Part shown: piece by piece, positions 18,383-27,318 of the stretch
How positions within the stretch are numbered: the first letter of the stretch is position 1
Layout: every line of letters starts with the position of its first letter
DNA from: Streptomyces phaeoluteigriseus
GTDB taxonomy: Bacteria > Actinomycetota > Actinomycetes > Streptomycetales > Streptomycetaceae
Reading direction: 5' to 3'
Assembly: GCF_001896135.2 (NCBI RefSeq)
Contig: NZ_MPOH02000019.1
Span: 37,938-101,937, forward strand
DNA: 64,000 bases
Program-made: the position numbers and the translations under genes
Notes under the pieces: model-generated
What the model was told of the DNA's origin: nothing
Database searches by the model: none
What the model saw: the letters and a program-made list of their open reading frames with translations, nothing else

Positions 18383-18690
18383 GTGGTTCGCCGGTCCTGG
18401 TGGGTGTGCAGATCGTCACGTCCGGCGCGGGGCGCCGTCGGGAGAGGGGCGTGGTGGGACGGGTGCCGCCCGGGGCGGGCGGTGGTCCCGGGATGAGGGC
18501 GACGCGTCCAGCCGACGGTACGCCGACGGGCAGGTCGGAAGGACGGCTTCCACTTCTTCCCTCACGGCCCGTGCGGCCCGTAGGCCACGCAGGTCCCTCG
18601 CCCCTCGAACGTACGCCATGTCACGGACGTGCCCCGCTTCCCCCGTACGGGCCACAGGCTCCCCCTGGGCGGGGTGGATGGCGGAAGCTG
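18383..18690. other. gap upstream of adnA
   Basis: 308 bp between the adnA start and the end of the alkyltransferase-like gene. It must hold the adnA promoter on the minus strand. I see no convincing ORF, repeat or clear promoter hexamers. Confidence 0.4.
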
Positions 18691-19104
18691 TCAGATGTGA
18701 CCCTCCGCACGCTCACCGCCGTCCCACCTCGCCCGTCTCATGTCCAGGCGCGGCAGGTGCCCCGCAGCGGCCCGGCTCGCCTCCTTGAGCGGCGTGCCCT
18801 CGGCTCGGTAGTGGTCGAGGGCCCGCAGTTCGTGGCCCGGCAGCAGCACCCCGTCGGCGCGCACGACACGCCACCAGGGGACGGCTCCGCCGTAGAGGGC
18901 CATCACCCGGCCGACCTGCCGCGGCCCGCCCTCCTCGAGCCATTCCGCCACGTCGCCGTAGGTCATGACCCGCGCGGGCGGGATCAGTTCCGCGACCTCG
19001 AGCACGCGCTCGGCGTACACGGGCAGCGCGTCGTCGATGGGGTCCGACGGTGTGTCGCCGGTGTACTCCGGGCGGGCGGCGTCCGGAAGGCTCTGCTCGC
19101 TCAT
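18691..19104 (-). CDS. alkyltransferase-like protein (ATL), DNA alkylation damage sensor
   Basis: 137 residues. The MGMT DNA-binding core is present: IPPARVMTYGDVAEWLEEGG and PRQVGRVMALYGG. The catalytic PCHRV of O6-alkylguanine methyltransferase is replaced by PWWRV (76-80), Trp where the acceptor Cys should be. Such ATL proteins bind O6-alkylguanine without repairing it and hand the lesion to nucleotide excision repair. At 137 residues it has only the C-terminal MGMT domain with short extensions. Same strand as adnA; M. tuberculosis has an equivalent gene next to adnA. Confidence 0.88.
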   Translation of the reverse strand: MSEQSLPDAARPEYTGDTPSDPIDDALPVYAERVLEVAELIPPARVMTYGDVAEWLEEGGPRQVGRVMALYGGAVPWWRVVRADGVLLPGHELRALDHYRAEGTPLKEASRAAAGHLPRLDMRRARWDGGERAEGHI

Positions 19105-19289
19105 CCGCCCCATCCTGCACCACCGCACCGACAATGCGACGGGCCCGCGACCCGGCGTGACCCTCGCCCCACTGCGACGCTTCGGGCAGACTGTGCGCCC
19201 CGCGTTTGCACCCTGACGCCCCTGTGTGTCGGTGGGGCATGCCACCATCGTGCGGGCGGTGACCGGTGATACGAGATCAAGAAGAGACG

Positions 19290-21995
19290 ATGAAGCAGCA
19301 GGGTGTGCATCCCGAGGACGCGGAGGGCACCTCTGACGCTGCGTCGCGCCCGGATGCCGCCGGCCCGGCGGAGCAGGACGAGGACCTGGTCGAGGTGACG
19401 CACATCGACGAGGTCGAGGGCGACGAACCACTGCTCCCCGCGCGCGTGCACCGCCCCTCCGACCTCATGCGGCTGCTGATCGGCGTGCTCGCCGTCGTCG
19501 TCCTGCTGGGAATCGCCGCCTTTGCGCACGGAACGACCTCGGGCCTGGAACAGGACATCAACAAGGGCACCGGACAGGCGCCCGATCTCCTCATCAAGAT
19601 CGCGGGACTGGCCTCCAGCATCGCGATCCTGCTGGTGCCGGTGGCGTTCGCCATCGAGCGGCTCATCAAGCGGGACGGGCTGCGGATCGCCGACGGCGTG
19701 CTCGCGGCGGTCCTCGCGCACGGAGTGACGCTCGCCACCGACCTGTGGGTCGCCAAGGCCGCCCCGAACTCCATCCAGGAGGCTCTCACCCAGCCCTCCC
19801 CCGGTGACATCCAGGCCCTCACCGACCCCGTGCACGGCTATCTGGCGCCCGTCATCGCCTATATGACCGCCGTCGGCATGTCACGGCGACCACGGTGGCG
19901 CGCGGTGCTGTGGATCGTGCTGATGCTCGACGCGTTCTCGATGCTCGTCACCGGCTACACGACACCGTTCTCGATCATCCTGACGGTTCTGATCGGCTGG
20001 ACCATCGCCTACGGCACGCTGTACGCGGTCGGCTCGCCCAACGTCCGGCCCACGGGACGGACGCTGATGGCCGGCCTGCGCCACGTCGGCTTCCGCCCGG
20101 TGAGCGCCGCGCGCGAGGAGGTCTCGGAGACCCCGGAGACCGGTGACCGCGGCCGGCGCTACTTCGTCACCCTGGAGGACGGCCCACCGCTGGACGTCAC
20201 GGTGGTCGACCGCGAGCAGCAGGCGCAGGGCTTCTTCTACCGCGCGTGGCGCAATCTGACCCTGCGCGGCTTCGCCACCCGCAGCAGCCTCCAGTCGCTG
20301 CGCCAGGCCCTGGAGCAGGAGGCGCTGCTGGCCTACGCGGCGATCGCGGCCGGAGCCAACGCACCGAAGCTGATCGCGACCTCCGAGCTGGGCCCCGACG
20401 CCGTCATGCTCGTCTACGAGCACACCGGCGGACGCACCCTGGACTCGCTGGCCGACGAGGAGATCACCGACGAGTTGCTGCACGACACCTGGCAGCAGGT
20501 GCGCGCCCTCCAGTCCCGCCGCATCGCGCATCGCAGGCTGGTCGGCGACGCGATTCTGGTGGATCGTTCCGGCACGGTGATCCTCACCGACATGCGGGTC
20601 GGCGAGATCGCGGCCGGTGATCTGCTGCTGCGCATGGACACCTCGCAACTGCTCGTGACGCTCGGCCTGCGGGTGGGCGCCGAACGCGCGGTCGCCTCCG
20701 CGGTGGAGGTGCTCGGGCCCGACGCCGTCGCCGACTGTCTGCCGATGCTCCAGCCCATCGCGCTGAGCCGCTCCACGCGCGCGACGCTGCGCAGACTGGC
20801 CCGGGAGCGGGCGCAGCGCGAGCGCGACGCCGTCCTGGAGGCGTCCCGGCAGGCCAAGCAGGCCCGTCATGCGGCGGCCGGGCACGAGAGCGGACCTCCC
20901 CTCGACAAGGCCGAGAAGAAGGCCGTGCGCGCGGAGACGCGGGCCGAGAAGCGGGCCATCGACGACGCGCTGGACGAGGCCCGCGAGGAGGACCTGCTCA
21001 CGCAGATCCGGCACGAGGTGCTGCTCATCCGGCCCCAGGCGCCGGTGGAGCCGGCCCGCCTGGAGCGGGTGCGGCCGCGCACGCTGATCAGCTTTATCGC
21101 CGGCGCGATCGGCGCATACTTCCTGCTGACCCAGCTCACGCACATCGAGTTCGGTCCGCTCATCGCCAACGCCGAGTGGGGCTGGGTCGCCGCGGCCGTG
21201 CTGTTCTCGGCGGTGAGCTATGTGGCGGCGGCGATGAGTCTGTTGGGGTTCGTGCCGGAGCGGGTGCCGTTCCCGCGGACGGTGGCCGCGCAGGTCGCCG
21301 GGTCGTTCGTGAAGATCGTCGCGCCCGCCGCGGTCGGCGGGGTCGCCCTCAACACGCGGTTCCTCCAGCGCGCGGGGGTGCGGCCGGGGCTCGCGGTGGC
21401 GAGCGTCGGTGCCTCGCAGTTGTTCGGGCTGGGCTGCCACATCCTGATGCTGCTGTCGTTCGGCTATCTGACCGGCACGGAGAAGACACCGTCGCTGTCG
21501 CCGTCCCGGACCGTCATCGCGGGTCTGCTGACCGTGGCGGTGCTGGTGCTCGTGGTGACCTCGGTGCCGTTCCTGCGGAAGTTCGTCGTCACGCGCGTGA
21601 GGTCGCTGTTCGCGGGGGTCGTGCCGCGCATGCTGGACGTGCTCCAGCGGCCGCAGAAGCTGGTCACCGGCATCGGCGGCATGCTGCTGCTGACGGCCTG
21701 CTTCGTGATGTGCCTGGACGCGTCCATCCGCGCGTTCGGCGACGAGACGACGTCGATCAGCCTCGCCAGCGTCGCCGTCGTCTTCCTCGCCGGCAACGCG
21801 CTCGGTTCCGCCGCCCCGACACCGGGCGGTGTCGGCGCCGTGGAGGCGACGCTGACGGTCGGCCTGATCGCCGTCGGCCTCCCCAAGGAGGTCGCCGCCC
21901 CCGCGGTGCTGCTGTACCGGCTGCTGACGCTGTGGCTGCCGGTGCTGCCGGGCTGGCTGGCCTTCACCCACCTCACCCGCAAGGGCGCCCTCTAG
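19290..21995 (+). CDS. LPG-synthase-type (UPF0104/YbhN) membrane protein with N-terminal membrane and pseudokinase-like modules
   Basis: 901 residues from ATG 19290 (MKQQGVHPED), preceded by AGAAGAGA. An acidic N-tail is followed by ~5-6 membrane helices (60-245). A kinase-like soluble region comes next (~280-490), in which the expected catalytic HxD...N / DFG elements read as HRRLVGD...A and TDM, so it is probably inactive. Then a charged coiled coil (KAEKKAVRAETRAEKRA) and a C-terminal UPF0104 region with ~8 helices containing APAAVGGVALNTRFLQRAG and AAPTPGGVGAVEATL, the LPG_synthase_TM signature. Related domains flip or modify lipids. The lipid substrate is unknown. Confidence 0.82.
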   Translation: MKQQGVHPEDAEGTSDAASRPDAAGPAEQDEDLVEVTHIDEVEGDEPLLPARVHRPSDLMRLLIGVLAVVVLLGIAAFAHGTTSGLEQDINKGTGQAPDLLIKIAGLASSIAILLVPVAFAIERLIKRDGLRIADGVLAAVLAHGVTLATDLWVAKAAPNSIQEALTQPSPGDIQALTDPVHGYLAPVIAYMTAVGMSRRPRWRAVLWIVLMLDAFSMLVTGYTTPFSIILTVLIGWTIAYGTLYAVGSPNVRPTGRTLMAGLRHVGFRPVSAAREEVSETPETGDRGRRYFVTLEDGPPLDVTVVDREQQAQGFFYRAWRNLTLRGFATRSSLQSLRQALEQEALLAYAAIAAGANAPKLIATSELGPDAVMLVYEHTGGRTLDSLADEEITDELLHDTWQQVRALQSRRIAHRRLVGDAILVDRSGTVILTDMRVGEIAAGDLLLRMDTSQLLVTLGLRVGAERAVASAVEVLGPDAVADCLPMLQPIALSRSTRATLRRLARERAQRERDAVLEASRQAKQARHAAAGHESGPPLDKAEKKAVRAETRAEKRAIDDALDEAREEDLLTQIRHEVLLIRPQAPVEPARLERVRPRTLISFIAGAIGAYFLLTQLTHIEFGPLIANAEWGWVAAAVLFSAVSYVAAAMSLLGFVPERVPFPRTVAAQVAGSFVKIVAPAAVGGVALNTRFLQRAGVRPGLAVASVGASQLFGLGCHILMLLSFGYLTGTEKTPSLSPSRTVIAGLLTVAVLVLVVTSVPFLRKFVVTRVRSLFAGVVPRMLDVLQRPQKLVTGIGGMLLLTACFVMCLDASIRAFGDETTSISLASVAVVFLAGNALGSAAPTPGGVGAVEATLTVGLIAVGLPKEVAAPAVLLYRLLTLWLPVLPGWLAFTHLTRKGAL

Positions 21996-22033
21996 GACCT
22001 CCCGTCCGGGTCATGTAGGACCTCCCGTCCGGG
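21993..22033. repeat. 18-bp direct duplication at the 3' end of the LPG-type gene
   Basis: TAGGACCTCCCGTCCGGG occurs at 21993-22010 and 22016-22033. The first copy supplies the stop codon of the membrane-protein gene. Each copy contains a short inverted repeat around CCTCCCG. Confidence 0.8.
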
Positions 22034-22522
22034 CATGCGGCTCGCGGGCCCTCGCCACCGCACCTCGCCGCGTTGTCGTGGGTCGCCTGCCTCTGCTCCG
22101 CCTTGCGGTGCCCGCCACCGCCCGCAAGGCGTGGGAGGCCCCCCGCGACCGGACCCTGCTCCCGGCCCCGGCCCCGGTCCGAACGGCAGTCCCCCCGAGA
22201 CGCAAGGTGGGCCTTGGCTGGTACGGACCGTGGCGCGCGGGGGTGGGCGCGACCGGCAGGGCGCGCTGGGGCAGGCCAGGGGCTTCCGGCTGGCGCTCGA
22301 CGACTTCACCGAGGACTGCGTGTCGAAGACGGGGACTGCCCCGTCGGGGACACTCCGCAGATACCGACCTCCGGGACGGCCTGTTCATGACATCCAAAAC
22401 TCACTAAACATGCAGGTCAAAGGGTTATCCACAGGCTCTGACGGGTGTGCTGTGCTCCGCCTACTATGGCCTGACAGCCGTTCGCCACCGGTGCGGACGG
22501 TCCCGCGAGGGGGGAAACGCAC
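21996..22522. other. intergenic region without a supported gene
   Basis: 527 bp before the lipoprotein peptidase. Several open frames exist, but none has a ribosome site or recognisable sequence. It contains the 18-bp duplication and, near the end, a DnaA-box-like TTATCCACA (22425-22433) and an A/T-richer patch at ~22385-22435 that probably holds the next gene's promoter. Confidence 0.45.
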
Positions 22523-24088
22523 ATGGCGCGATTCGTACGGTGGACGGCCTCGGGAGCCGTCGCCGCACTGCTGATGACGGGCTGCGGTGGCTCGTCCGAC
22601 GACGGCGACGACAACAAGGGACGTACGGCCGACGCGCGCCCGTCGGTCTCCTCCTCCGGCACCGCGGAGGGGACGGCGGCACCCCTGCCCGCCTCGCTGA
22701 CCGGGCAGAAACCCGACTGGGGCCGCTGCAAGGCCACCGCGGACTCCGACGCGCCCAGCGGCGAGTGGCAGTGCGCGGAGCTGAAGGTGCCGCTGGACTG
22801 GTCGAAGCCGGAGGGGGACACGATCGACCTCGCGATGATCCGCGCCAAGTCCCGCGCCACCGGCAGCGAGCGGATCGGCTCGCTGCTGTTCAACTTCGGC
22901 GGCCCGGGCGGCTCCGGAGTGTCGACGATGCCCGCGTATGGCTCCACGGTGTCCTCCTTGCGCAAGCAGTACGACCTCGTGAGCTGGGATCCGCGCGGGG
23001 TGGGCGCCAGCGAAGGCGTCCGCTGCCGTAGCGACAAGGACATCCAGGCCGCCGAGTCGGTCGACTCCACCCCGGACACCAAGGCCGAGGAACAGGCCTA
23101 CCTCCGCGACGCCGTCGACTTCGGCAAGGGCTGCCAGAAGGACGTCGGAGAGCTGATGGCGCATGTCTCCACCACCGACAGCGCGCGCGACATGGATCTG
23201 ATGCGCCAGGTACTCGGCGACGACAGGCTGCACTACTTCGGCATCTCCTACGGCACCGAACTCGGCGGCGTGTACGCCCACCTGTTCCCGAGGAACGTGG
23301 GCCGGGTGGTCCTCGACGCGGTCGTCGACCCGAGTGCCGACACGGTGGGGCACGCGAAGAACCAGGCGAAGGGCTTCCAACTCGCGCTCGACAACTACCT
23401 GAAGTCGACCGGTCAGGACCCCGAGCAGGGCAGCCGGAAGATCGCCGACCTGCTGAAGCGGATCGACACCGCCCCGCTGCCGACGTCCTCCGGGCGGAAG
23501 CTGACCCAGACGCTCGCGGTCACCGGCATCGTCCTGCCGCTGTACAGCAAGGAGGGCTGGCCGACGCTGACCAGCGCCCTGGAGTCGGCCCAGGAGGGCG
23601 ACGGCTCCGAGCTGCTCACGCTCGCCGACGCCTACAACGAGCGGGGCACCGAGGGGAACTACGGCACGACGACCCACTCGCAGCGGGTCATATCGTGCTT
23701 GGACGACAAACAGCGGCCGACGCCGGAGGAGACGAAGAGGCTGCTGCCCGAGTTCGAGGAGATCTCGCCGGTGTTCGGCACGTTCCTCGGCTGGGACACG
23801 GCCGGCTGGTGCCACGACTGGCCGGTGGCTGGGCAGTTCGACAGCCCGGAGGTGAGCGCTGCCGGAGCCGCGCCCATCCTGCTGGTCGGCAACACCGGCG
23901 ACCCGGCGACGCCCTACGAAGGCGCGCAGCGGATGGCGGACGAACTGGGCGAGCGTGTGGGCGTGCTGCTCACCTGGAAGGGCGAGGGCCACGGGGCGTA
24001 CGGCAGCGGGAGCGACTGCGTCGACTCGACGGTGGACGACTACCTGCTCGACGGCACGGTGCCGAAGGACGGCAAGGTCTGCTCATGA
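22523..24088 (+). CDS. secreted lipoprotein tripeptidyl aminopeptidase-like alpha/beta hydrolase (TAP family)
   Basis: 521 residues. The N-terminus is a lipoprotein signal, MARFVRWTASGAVAALLMTGC, with lipobox LMTGC and a Gly/Ser/Asp linker. The hydrolase domain shows NFGGPGGSG (oxyanion region), WDPRGVGAS, the nucleophile elbow GISYGTE, an acid segment LLVGNTGDPATPYEGA and the histidine in GHGAYG, with a TAP-like C-terminal domain. This is the SlpD/SlpE/Tap group of Streptomyces mycelium-associated peptidases, which remove N-terminal tripeptides outside the cell. RBS GAGGGG precedes the ATG. Convergent with moeZ. Confidence 0.92.
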   Translation: MARFVRWTASGAVAALLMTGCGGSSDDGDDNKGRTADARPSVSSSGTAEGTAAPLPASLTGQKPDWGRCKATADSDAPSGEWQCAELKVPLDWSKPEGDTIDLAMIRAKSRATGSERIGSLLFNFGGPGGSGVSTMPAYGSTVSSLRKQYDLVSWDPRGVGASEGVRCRSDKDIQAAESVDSTPDTKAEEQAYLRDAVDFGKGCQKDVGELMAHVSTTDSARDMDLMRQVLGDDRLHYFGISYGTELGGVYAHLFPRNVGRVVLDAVVDPSADTVGHAKNQAKGFQLALDNYLKSTGQDPEQGSRKIADLLKRIDTAPLPTSSGRKLTQTLAVTGIVLPLYSKEGWPTLTSALESAQEGDGSELLTLADAYNERGTEGNYGTTTHSQRVISCLDDKQRPTPEETKRLLPEFEEISPVFGTFLGWDTAGWCHDWPVAGQFDSPEVSAAGAAPILLVGNTGDPATPYEGAQRMADELGERVGVLLTWKGEGHGAYGSGSDCVDSTVDDYLLDGTVPKDGKVCS

Positions 24089-24092
24089 CGAC

Positions 24093-24132
24093 GGCGGGGG
24101 TCGCGCACACCCTCGGTGCGCGCGGCCCCCGC
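24093..24132. terminator. terminator between convergent peptidase and moeZ genes
   Basis: GGCGGGGG plus CGCGCAC on the left pair with GTGCGCG plus CCCCCGCC on the right, with a small internal mismatch. The hairpin lies just after the peptidase stop and before the moeZ stop on the other strand. Confidence 0.7.
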
Positions 24133-24153
24133 CGGTCAGGCAGGCAGGTCGGC

Positions 24154-25332
24154 TCAGTAGACCGGCTTGCTCGGCTCGATCTGGTTGACCCAGCCGATCA
24201 CACCGCCACCGACGTGGACGGCGTCCGCGAAGCCCGCGGACTTCAGCACCGCGAGGACTTCCGCACTGCGGACACCCGTCTTGCAGTGCAAGACGATCTT
24301 CTTGTCCTGGGGCAGGCCTTCCAGAGCGGTGCCGAGCAGGAACTCGTTCTTCGGGATCAGCTTGGCGCCGGGGATGGAGACGATCTCGTACTCGTTCGGC
24401 TCGCGGACGTCGATGATCTCGATGTTCTCGCCGTCGTCGATCCACTCCTTGAGCTGCTTCGGAGTGATCGTCGCACCGGCGGCCGCCTGCTGGGCCTCCT
24501 CGGACACGACGCCGCAGAAGGCCTCGTAGTCGATGAGTTCGGTGACGGTCGGGTTCTCGCCGCAGACCGCGCAGTCGGGGTCCTTGCGGACCTTGACCTG
24601 GCGGTACTGCATCTCCAGGGCGTCGTAGATCATCAGGCGGCCGACGAGCGGCTCGCCGATGCCCGCGAGGAGCTTGATGGCCTCGTTGACCTGGATGGAA
24701 CCGATGGACGCGCACAGCACGCCCAGCACGCCGCCCTCGGCGCAGGAGGGGACCATGCCGGGGGGCGGGGGCTCCGGGTAGAGGCAGCGGTAGCAGGGAC
24801 CGTGCTCGGACCAGAAGACGGACGCCTGACCGTCGAAGCGGTAGATCGAGCCCCACACGTACGGCTTGTTCAGCAGCACGGCAGCGTCGTTGACCAGGTA
24901 GCGGGTCGCGAAGTTGTCCGTGCCGTCGACGATCAGGTCGTACTGGCTGAAGATGTCCATCACGTTGTCGGCCTCGAGCCGCTCCTCGTGAAGGACCACG
25001 TTCACGTACGGGTTGATGCCGAGGACGGAGTCGCGGGCGGACACGGCCTTGGAGCGGCCGATGTCGGCCTGGCTGTGGATGATCTGGCGCTGGAGGTTCG
25101 ACTCGTCGACCTCGTCGAACTCCACGATGCCGAGCGTGCCCACGCCCGCCGCGGCCAGGTACATCAGCGCCGGCGAGCCCAGGCCGCCGGCGCCCACACA
25201 CAGCACCTTGGCGTTCTTCAGCCGCTTCTGCCCGTCCATCCCGACGTCGGGGATGATCAGGTGGCGGGAGTACCTGCGGACCTCGTCTACGGTGAGCTCG
25301 GCAGCCGGCTCGACCAGGGGTGGCAGCGACAC
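24154..25332 (-). CDS. moeZ: MoeZ/MoeB-type adenylyltransferase-sulfurtransferase
   Basis: 392 residues from a GTG (25330-25332). The ThiF/MoeB domain has VGAGGLGSPALMYLAAAG (~41-58), VDESNLQRQIIH and the catalytic DGTDNFATRYLVND region. Zinc Cys pairs are CYRC and CAVC. A C-terminal rhodanese domain carries the persulfide Cys in VLHCKTGVRSAEVL (~347). Actinobacterial MoeZ activates and sulfurates several carrier proteins (molybdopterin, CysO, ThiS and secondary-metabolite ThiS-like partners). The domain order (MoeB + rhodanese) and length match MoeZ. It is the last gene on this strand before the sugar locus, 63 bp from the spherulin gene. Confidence 0.95.
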   Translation of the reverse strand: MSLPPLVEPAAELTVDEVRRYSRHLIIPDVGMDGQKRLKNAKVLCVGAGGLGSPALMYLAAAGVGTLGIVEFDEVDESNLQRQIIHSQADIGRSKAVSARDSVLGINPYVNVVLHEERLEADNVMDIFSQYDLIVDGTDNFATRYLVNDAAVLLNKPYVWGSIYRFDGQASVFWSEHGPCYRCLYPEPPPPGMVPSCAEGGVLGVLCASIGSIQVNEAIKLLAGIGEPLVGRLMIYDALEMQYRQVKVRKDPDCAVCGENPTVTELIDYEAFCGVVSEEAQQAAAGATITPKQLKEWIDDGENIEIIDVREPNEYEIVSIPGAKLIPKNEFLLGTALEGLPQDKKIVLHCKTGVRSAEVLAVLKSAGFADAVHVGGGVIGWVNQIEPSKPVY

Positions 25333-25395
25333 GGGGACTCCGTTGGTCGGTCAATCACTACAGTTGTTCTCCGCGTAACACTGCCATGGCCTCCT

Positions 25396-26148
25396 TCATT
25401 CCGAGACACCTGTTCCGACACGCGAGACGATTTCGTCCCAGTAGCCGGGCATGGTCTCCCACGGGTCGAACGCGCCGTCCTGATCGTGACGGTCGGTGAA
25501 CCAGATCGTCGCCGCTCCCTGCCAGCGGGCGATCCGCAGCGCCTCGTCGAGATGCCCGCGGGGCACGCCGTGCACGAAGTGGCAGAACCGCTCGGGCGGG
25601 TGGTCAGCGGTCCATTCGGGCGCCTGCGACCAGCGGTAGTCGCTCCAGGGCCCGGAGAAGGTGACGAGCTGGTCGGCGTTCTCCGCGTATCCGGGGTGCG
25701 GATGGGTGCCGTGCCCGAGGACGATGTGGGGCGTGTCACGGAGCGTGCGGAGGATACCGACCGTGCGGCGGATCTCCGGGAGCGCGTCGCGATCGGTCGG
25801 GCAGCGGTCCAGGAGGAAGCCGTCGACCTGGTACCAGTCGAGGTAGCGGCCGGCGTCGGAGATCACCTCGGCGAAGGGCCGGGCGCCGTGGACGGCGTCG
25901 AGGTGTCCGAGGACGCGGACGTTCGCGTTGCGCAGTCGGCCCGCGGCCTCCAGGCAGTGCGGGTCGGGGCGGACACCGGGGCCGCCGTCGGCGACGTTGA
26001 GGACGACCCAGTGCACGGGCCTGCCGGGGCGGGCGAGTTCGCCCCACTCGACCGGCGCGACGAGGGGGTGCGCGAAGCCGGGGACGCCGAACCCGGCGCG
26101 GACGTCGGTGCTCGCGGTGCCCAGCCGGGTTCCGGTCAGATACGGCAT
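25396..26148 (-). CDS. spherulin-4 / GH135-like glycoside hydrolase
   Basis: 250 residues. The spherulin-4 fold is shown by GVPGFAHPLVAPVEW (first strand), HWVVLNVADGGPGV (matching the family NP-x-GPG motif), RVLGHLDAVHGARP, and the catalytic-face segment VDGFLLDRCPTD, where the Asp corresponds to the GH135 catalytic acid. GH135 Sph3 from Aspergillus cleaves galactosaminogalactan. There is no signal peptide (MPYLTGTRLGTAS), so it would act in the cytoplasm unless exported otherwise. Its start overlaps the end of the upstream epimerase gene by 13 bp, so it is cotranscribed with the PelF-like locus. Confidence 0.82.
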   Translation of the reverse strand: MPYLTGTRLGTASTDVRAGFGVPGFAHPLVAPVEWGELARPGRPVHWVVLNVADGGPGVRPDPHCLEAAGRLRNANVRVLGHLDAVHGARPFAEVISDAGRYLDWYQVDGFLLDRCPTDRDALPEIRRTVGILRTLRDTPHIVLGHGTHPHPGYAENADQLVTFSGPWSDYRWSQAPEWTADHPPERFCHFVHGVPRGHLDEALRIARWQGAATIWFTDRHDQDGAFDPWETMPGYWDEIVSRVGTGVSE

Positions 26149-27097
26149 GCCGCCTCCATCCAGATGTCGGCGAGCGACTCCTCGAGGTTGATCCGGGGGC
26201 GCCAGCCCAGCCGGTCACGGGCGGTACGGACGTCGGCCTGCTGCCAGCTGCCGCACCCGTCGGGGTACGGGTACGCGACCGGGGCCACGTGGTCGGAGTC
26301 GGGGCGCGGGTGGCCGATGGTCGGCCTGAGGTGGCCGCCGGGAGGGCCGTCCAGTTCGTGGAGGGTGCCGCCGTATCCGGCCACACGCGCGAGGACGACG
26401 GCGGCGTCCCGGAGCCGGACGGCGCGGCCCGAGCCGATGTTGATGACGCCCTGTGCGGCGGACAGCGAGGCGGCGTGCACGGCGCGGGCGACGTCACGGA
26501 CGTCGATGAAGTCGCGCTGGGCGCCGAGTCCGCCGAGTTTCAGCTCACCGTCACCCGACTGCATGGCGCGGCGCATCGCCTCGGCCAGCCGGCCCAGCGG
26601 GGAGCCGGCGGGGGTGCCGGGCCGGCCGGGGAGAACACCCGCAGCACGACCGCGTCCAGGCCGGAGCCGAGGACCAGTTCGGTGGCGGCGAGCTTGCTGA
26701 CGCCGTACGGACCGCCGGGGCGTGGGACGGCATCCTCGGCGGTGGAGGAACCGGGCTGGCTGGGGCCGTACTCGGCGCCACAGCCGACATGGACGAGACG
26801 GGCGCCGCAGCCGCTGCGGCGCAGCGCCTCGCAGACGGTGGCGACGGCGACGGTGTTGTGCCGGGTGAGTTCCCGGGCTCCGCCGCGGGTGGCGCCCGCG
26901 CAGTTGACGACGACCTGGGGATGGACCGCGTCGAGGAAGCGGGTGAGGGCGCCCGGGCTGCCGCTCGCGAGGTCGAAGCGGACGTCGGCGTCGTCGCCGC
27001 GGCCGAGCGCGGTGAGCTGGACGGCCGGGTCGGCGAGCAGACGGTCGGCGACGAAGCGGCCGATGTAGCCGTTGGCTCCGGTCAGCAAAACCCTCAT
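26136..27097 (-). pseudogene. NAD-dependent sugar-nucleotide epimerase/dehydratase, frameshifted near 26618
   Basis: MRVLLTGANGYIGRFVADRLL is the GxxGxxG Rossmann motif of extended SDR enzymes. The acceptor segment VVNCAGATR and catalytic GPYGVSKLAATE (YxxxK) follow. The reading frame breaks after VFSPAGP at ~26618 (one base missing from a C run) and resumes one frame over as GSPLGRLAEAMRRAMQSG, IDVRDVARAVHAAS, INIGSGRAV and LGWRPRINLEESL. Total ~320 residues, normal for the family. By context it would make the sugar donor for the neighbouring glycosyltransferase, plausibly UDP-GlcNAc to UDP-GalNAc. The frameshift is probably an assembly error. Confidence 0.82.
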
Positions 27098-27204
27098 CGC
27101 GCGGCCCCCGGGGTGCTCGCCGCGGCTGCTCCTGTGACCGCGCGGGCTCCTGCGACCGCGGGTGCCCCGGTGACTCCGGTCGCTCCGGATCGGGAGGTGG
27201 TCAT
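27094..27204 (-). CDS. short ORF coupled to the epimerase (leader peptide or extended N-terminus)
   Basis: An ATG (27202-27204) with a strong AAGGAGAG ribosome site opens a 36-codon frame, MTTSRSGATGVTG, made of Ala/Gly/Thr/Val repeats. Its stop overlaps the epimerase ATG (ATGA). Either this is a small leader that couples translation, or, given the many missing bases in this window, it is the true N-terminus of the epimerase with another frameshift at ~27097. Confidence 0.45.
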   Translation of the reverse strand: MTTSRSGATGVTGAPAVAGARAVTGAAAASTPGAAR

Positions 27205-27318
27205 CTGGTCTCTCCTTAGGGGGATTTCATGGGTGGAGGAGCGCGTGCGTCGTGCGGTCCGTGCGACGGTGGGGGTGGCGCGGCGCGCGGTGTTCGGGTG
27301 CGGGCGGACGGCGTCGGG

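Noticed and set aside
22425..22433. TTATCCACA DnaA-box match, together with TTGTCCACA at 1587-1595 (complement)
   Set aside because: Isolated sites with no cluster, no AT-rich unwinding element and no dnaA/dnaN nearby; not an origin.
22035..22574. 179-codon plus-strand ORF with a plausible-looking GFRLALDDFTEDC stretch
   Set aside because: No ribosome site, no recognisable family, and it runs into the next promoter; too weak to call a gene.
23695..26700. 1001-codon plus-strand ORF spanning the moeZ, spherulin and epimerase genes
   Set aside because: Antisense to three well-supported genes; sequence is repetitive Asp/Gly/Val without domain similarity.
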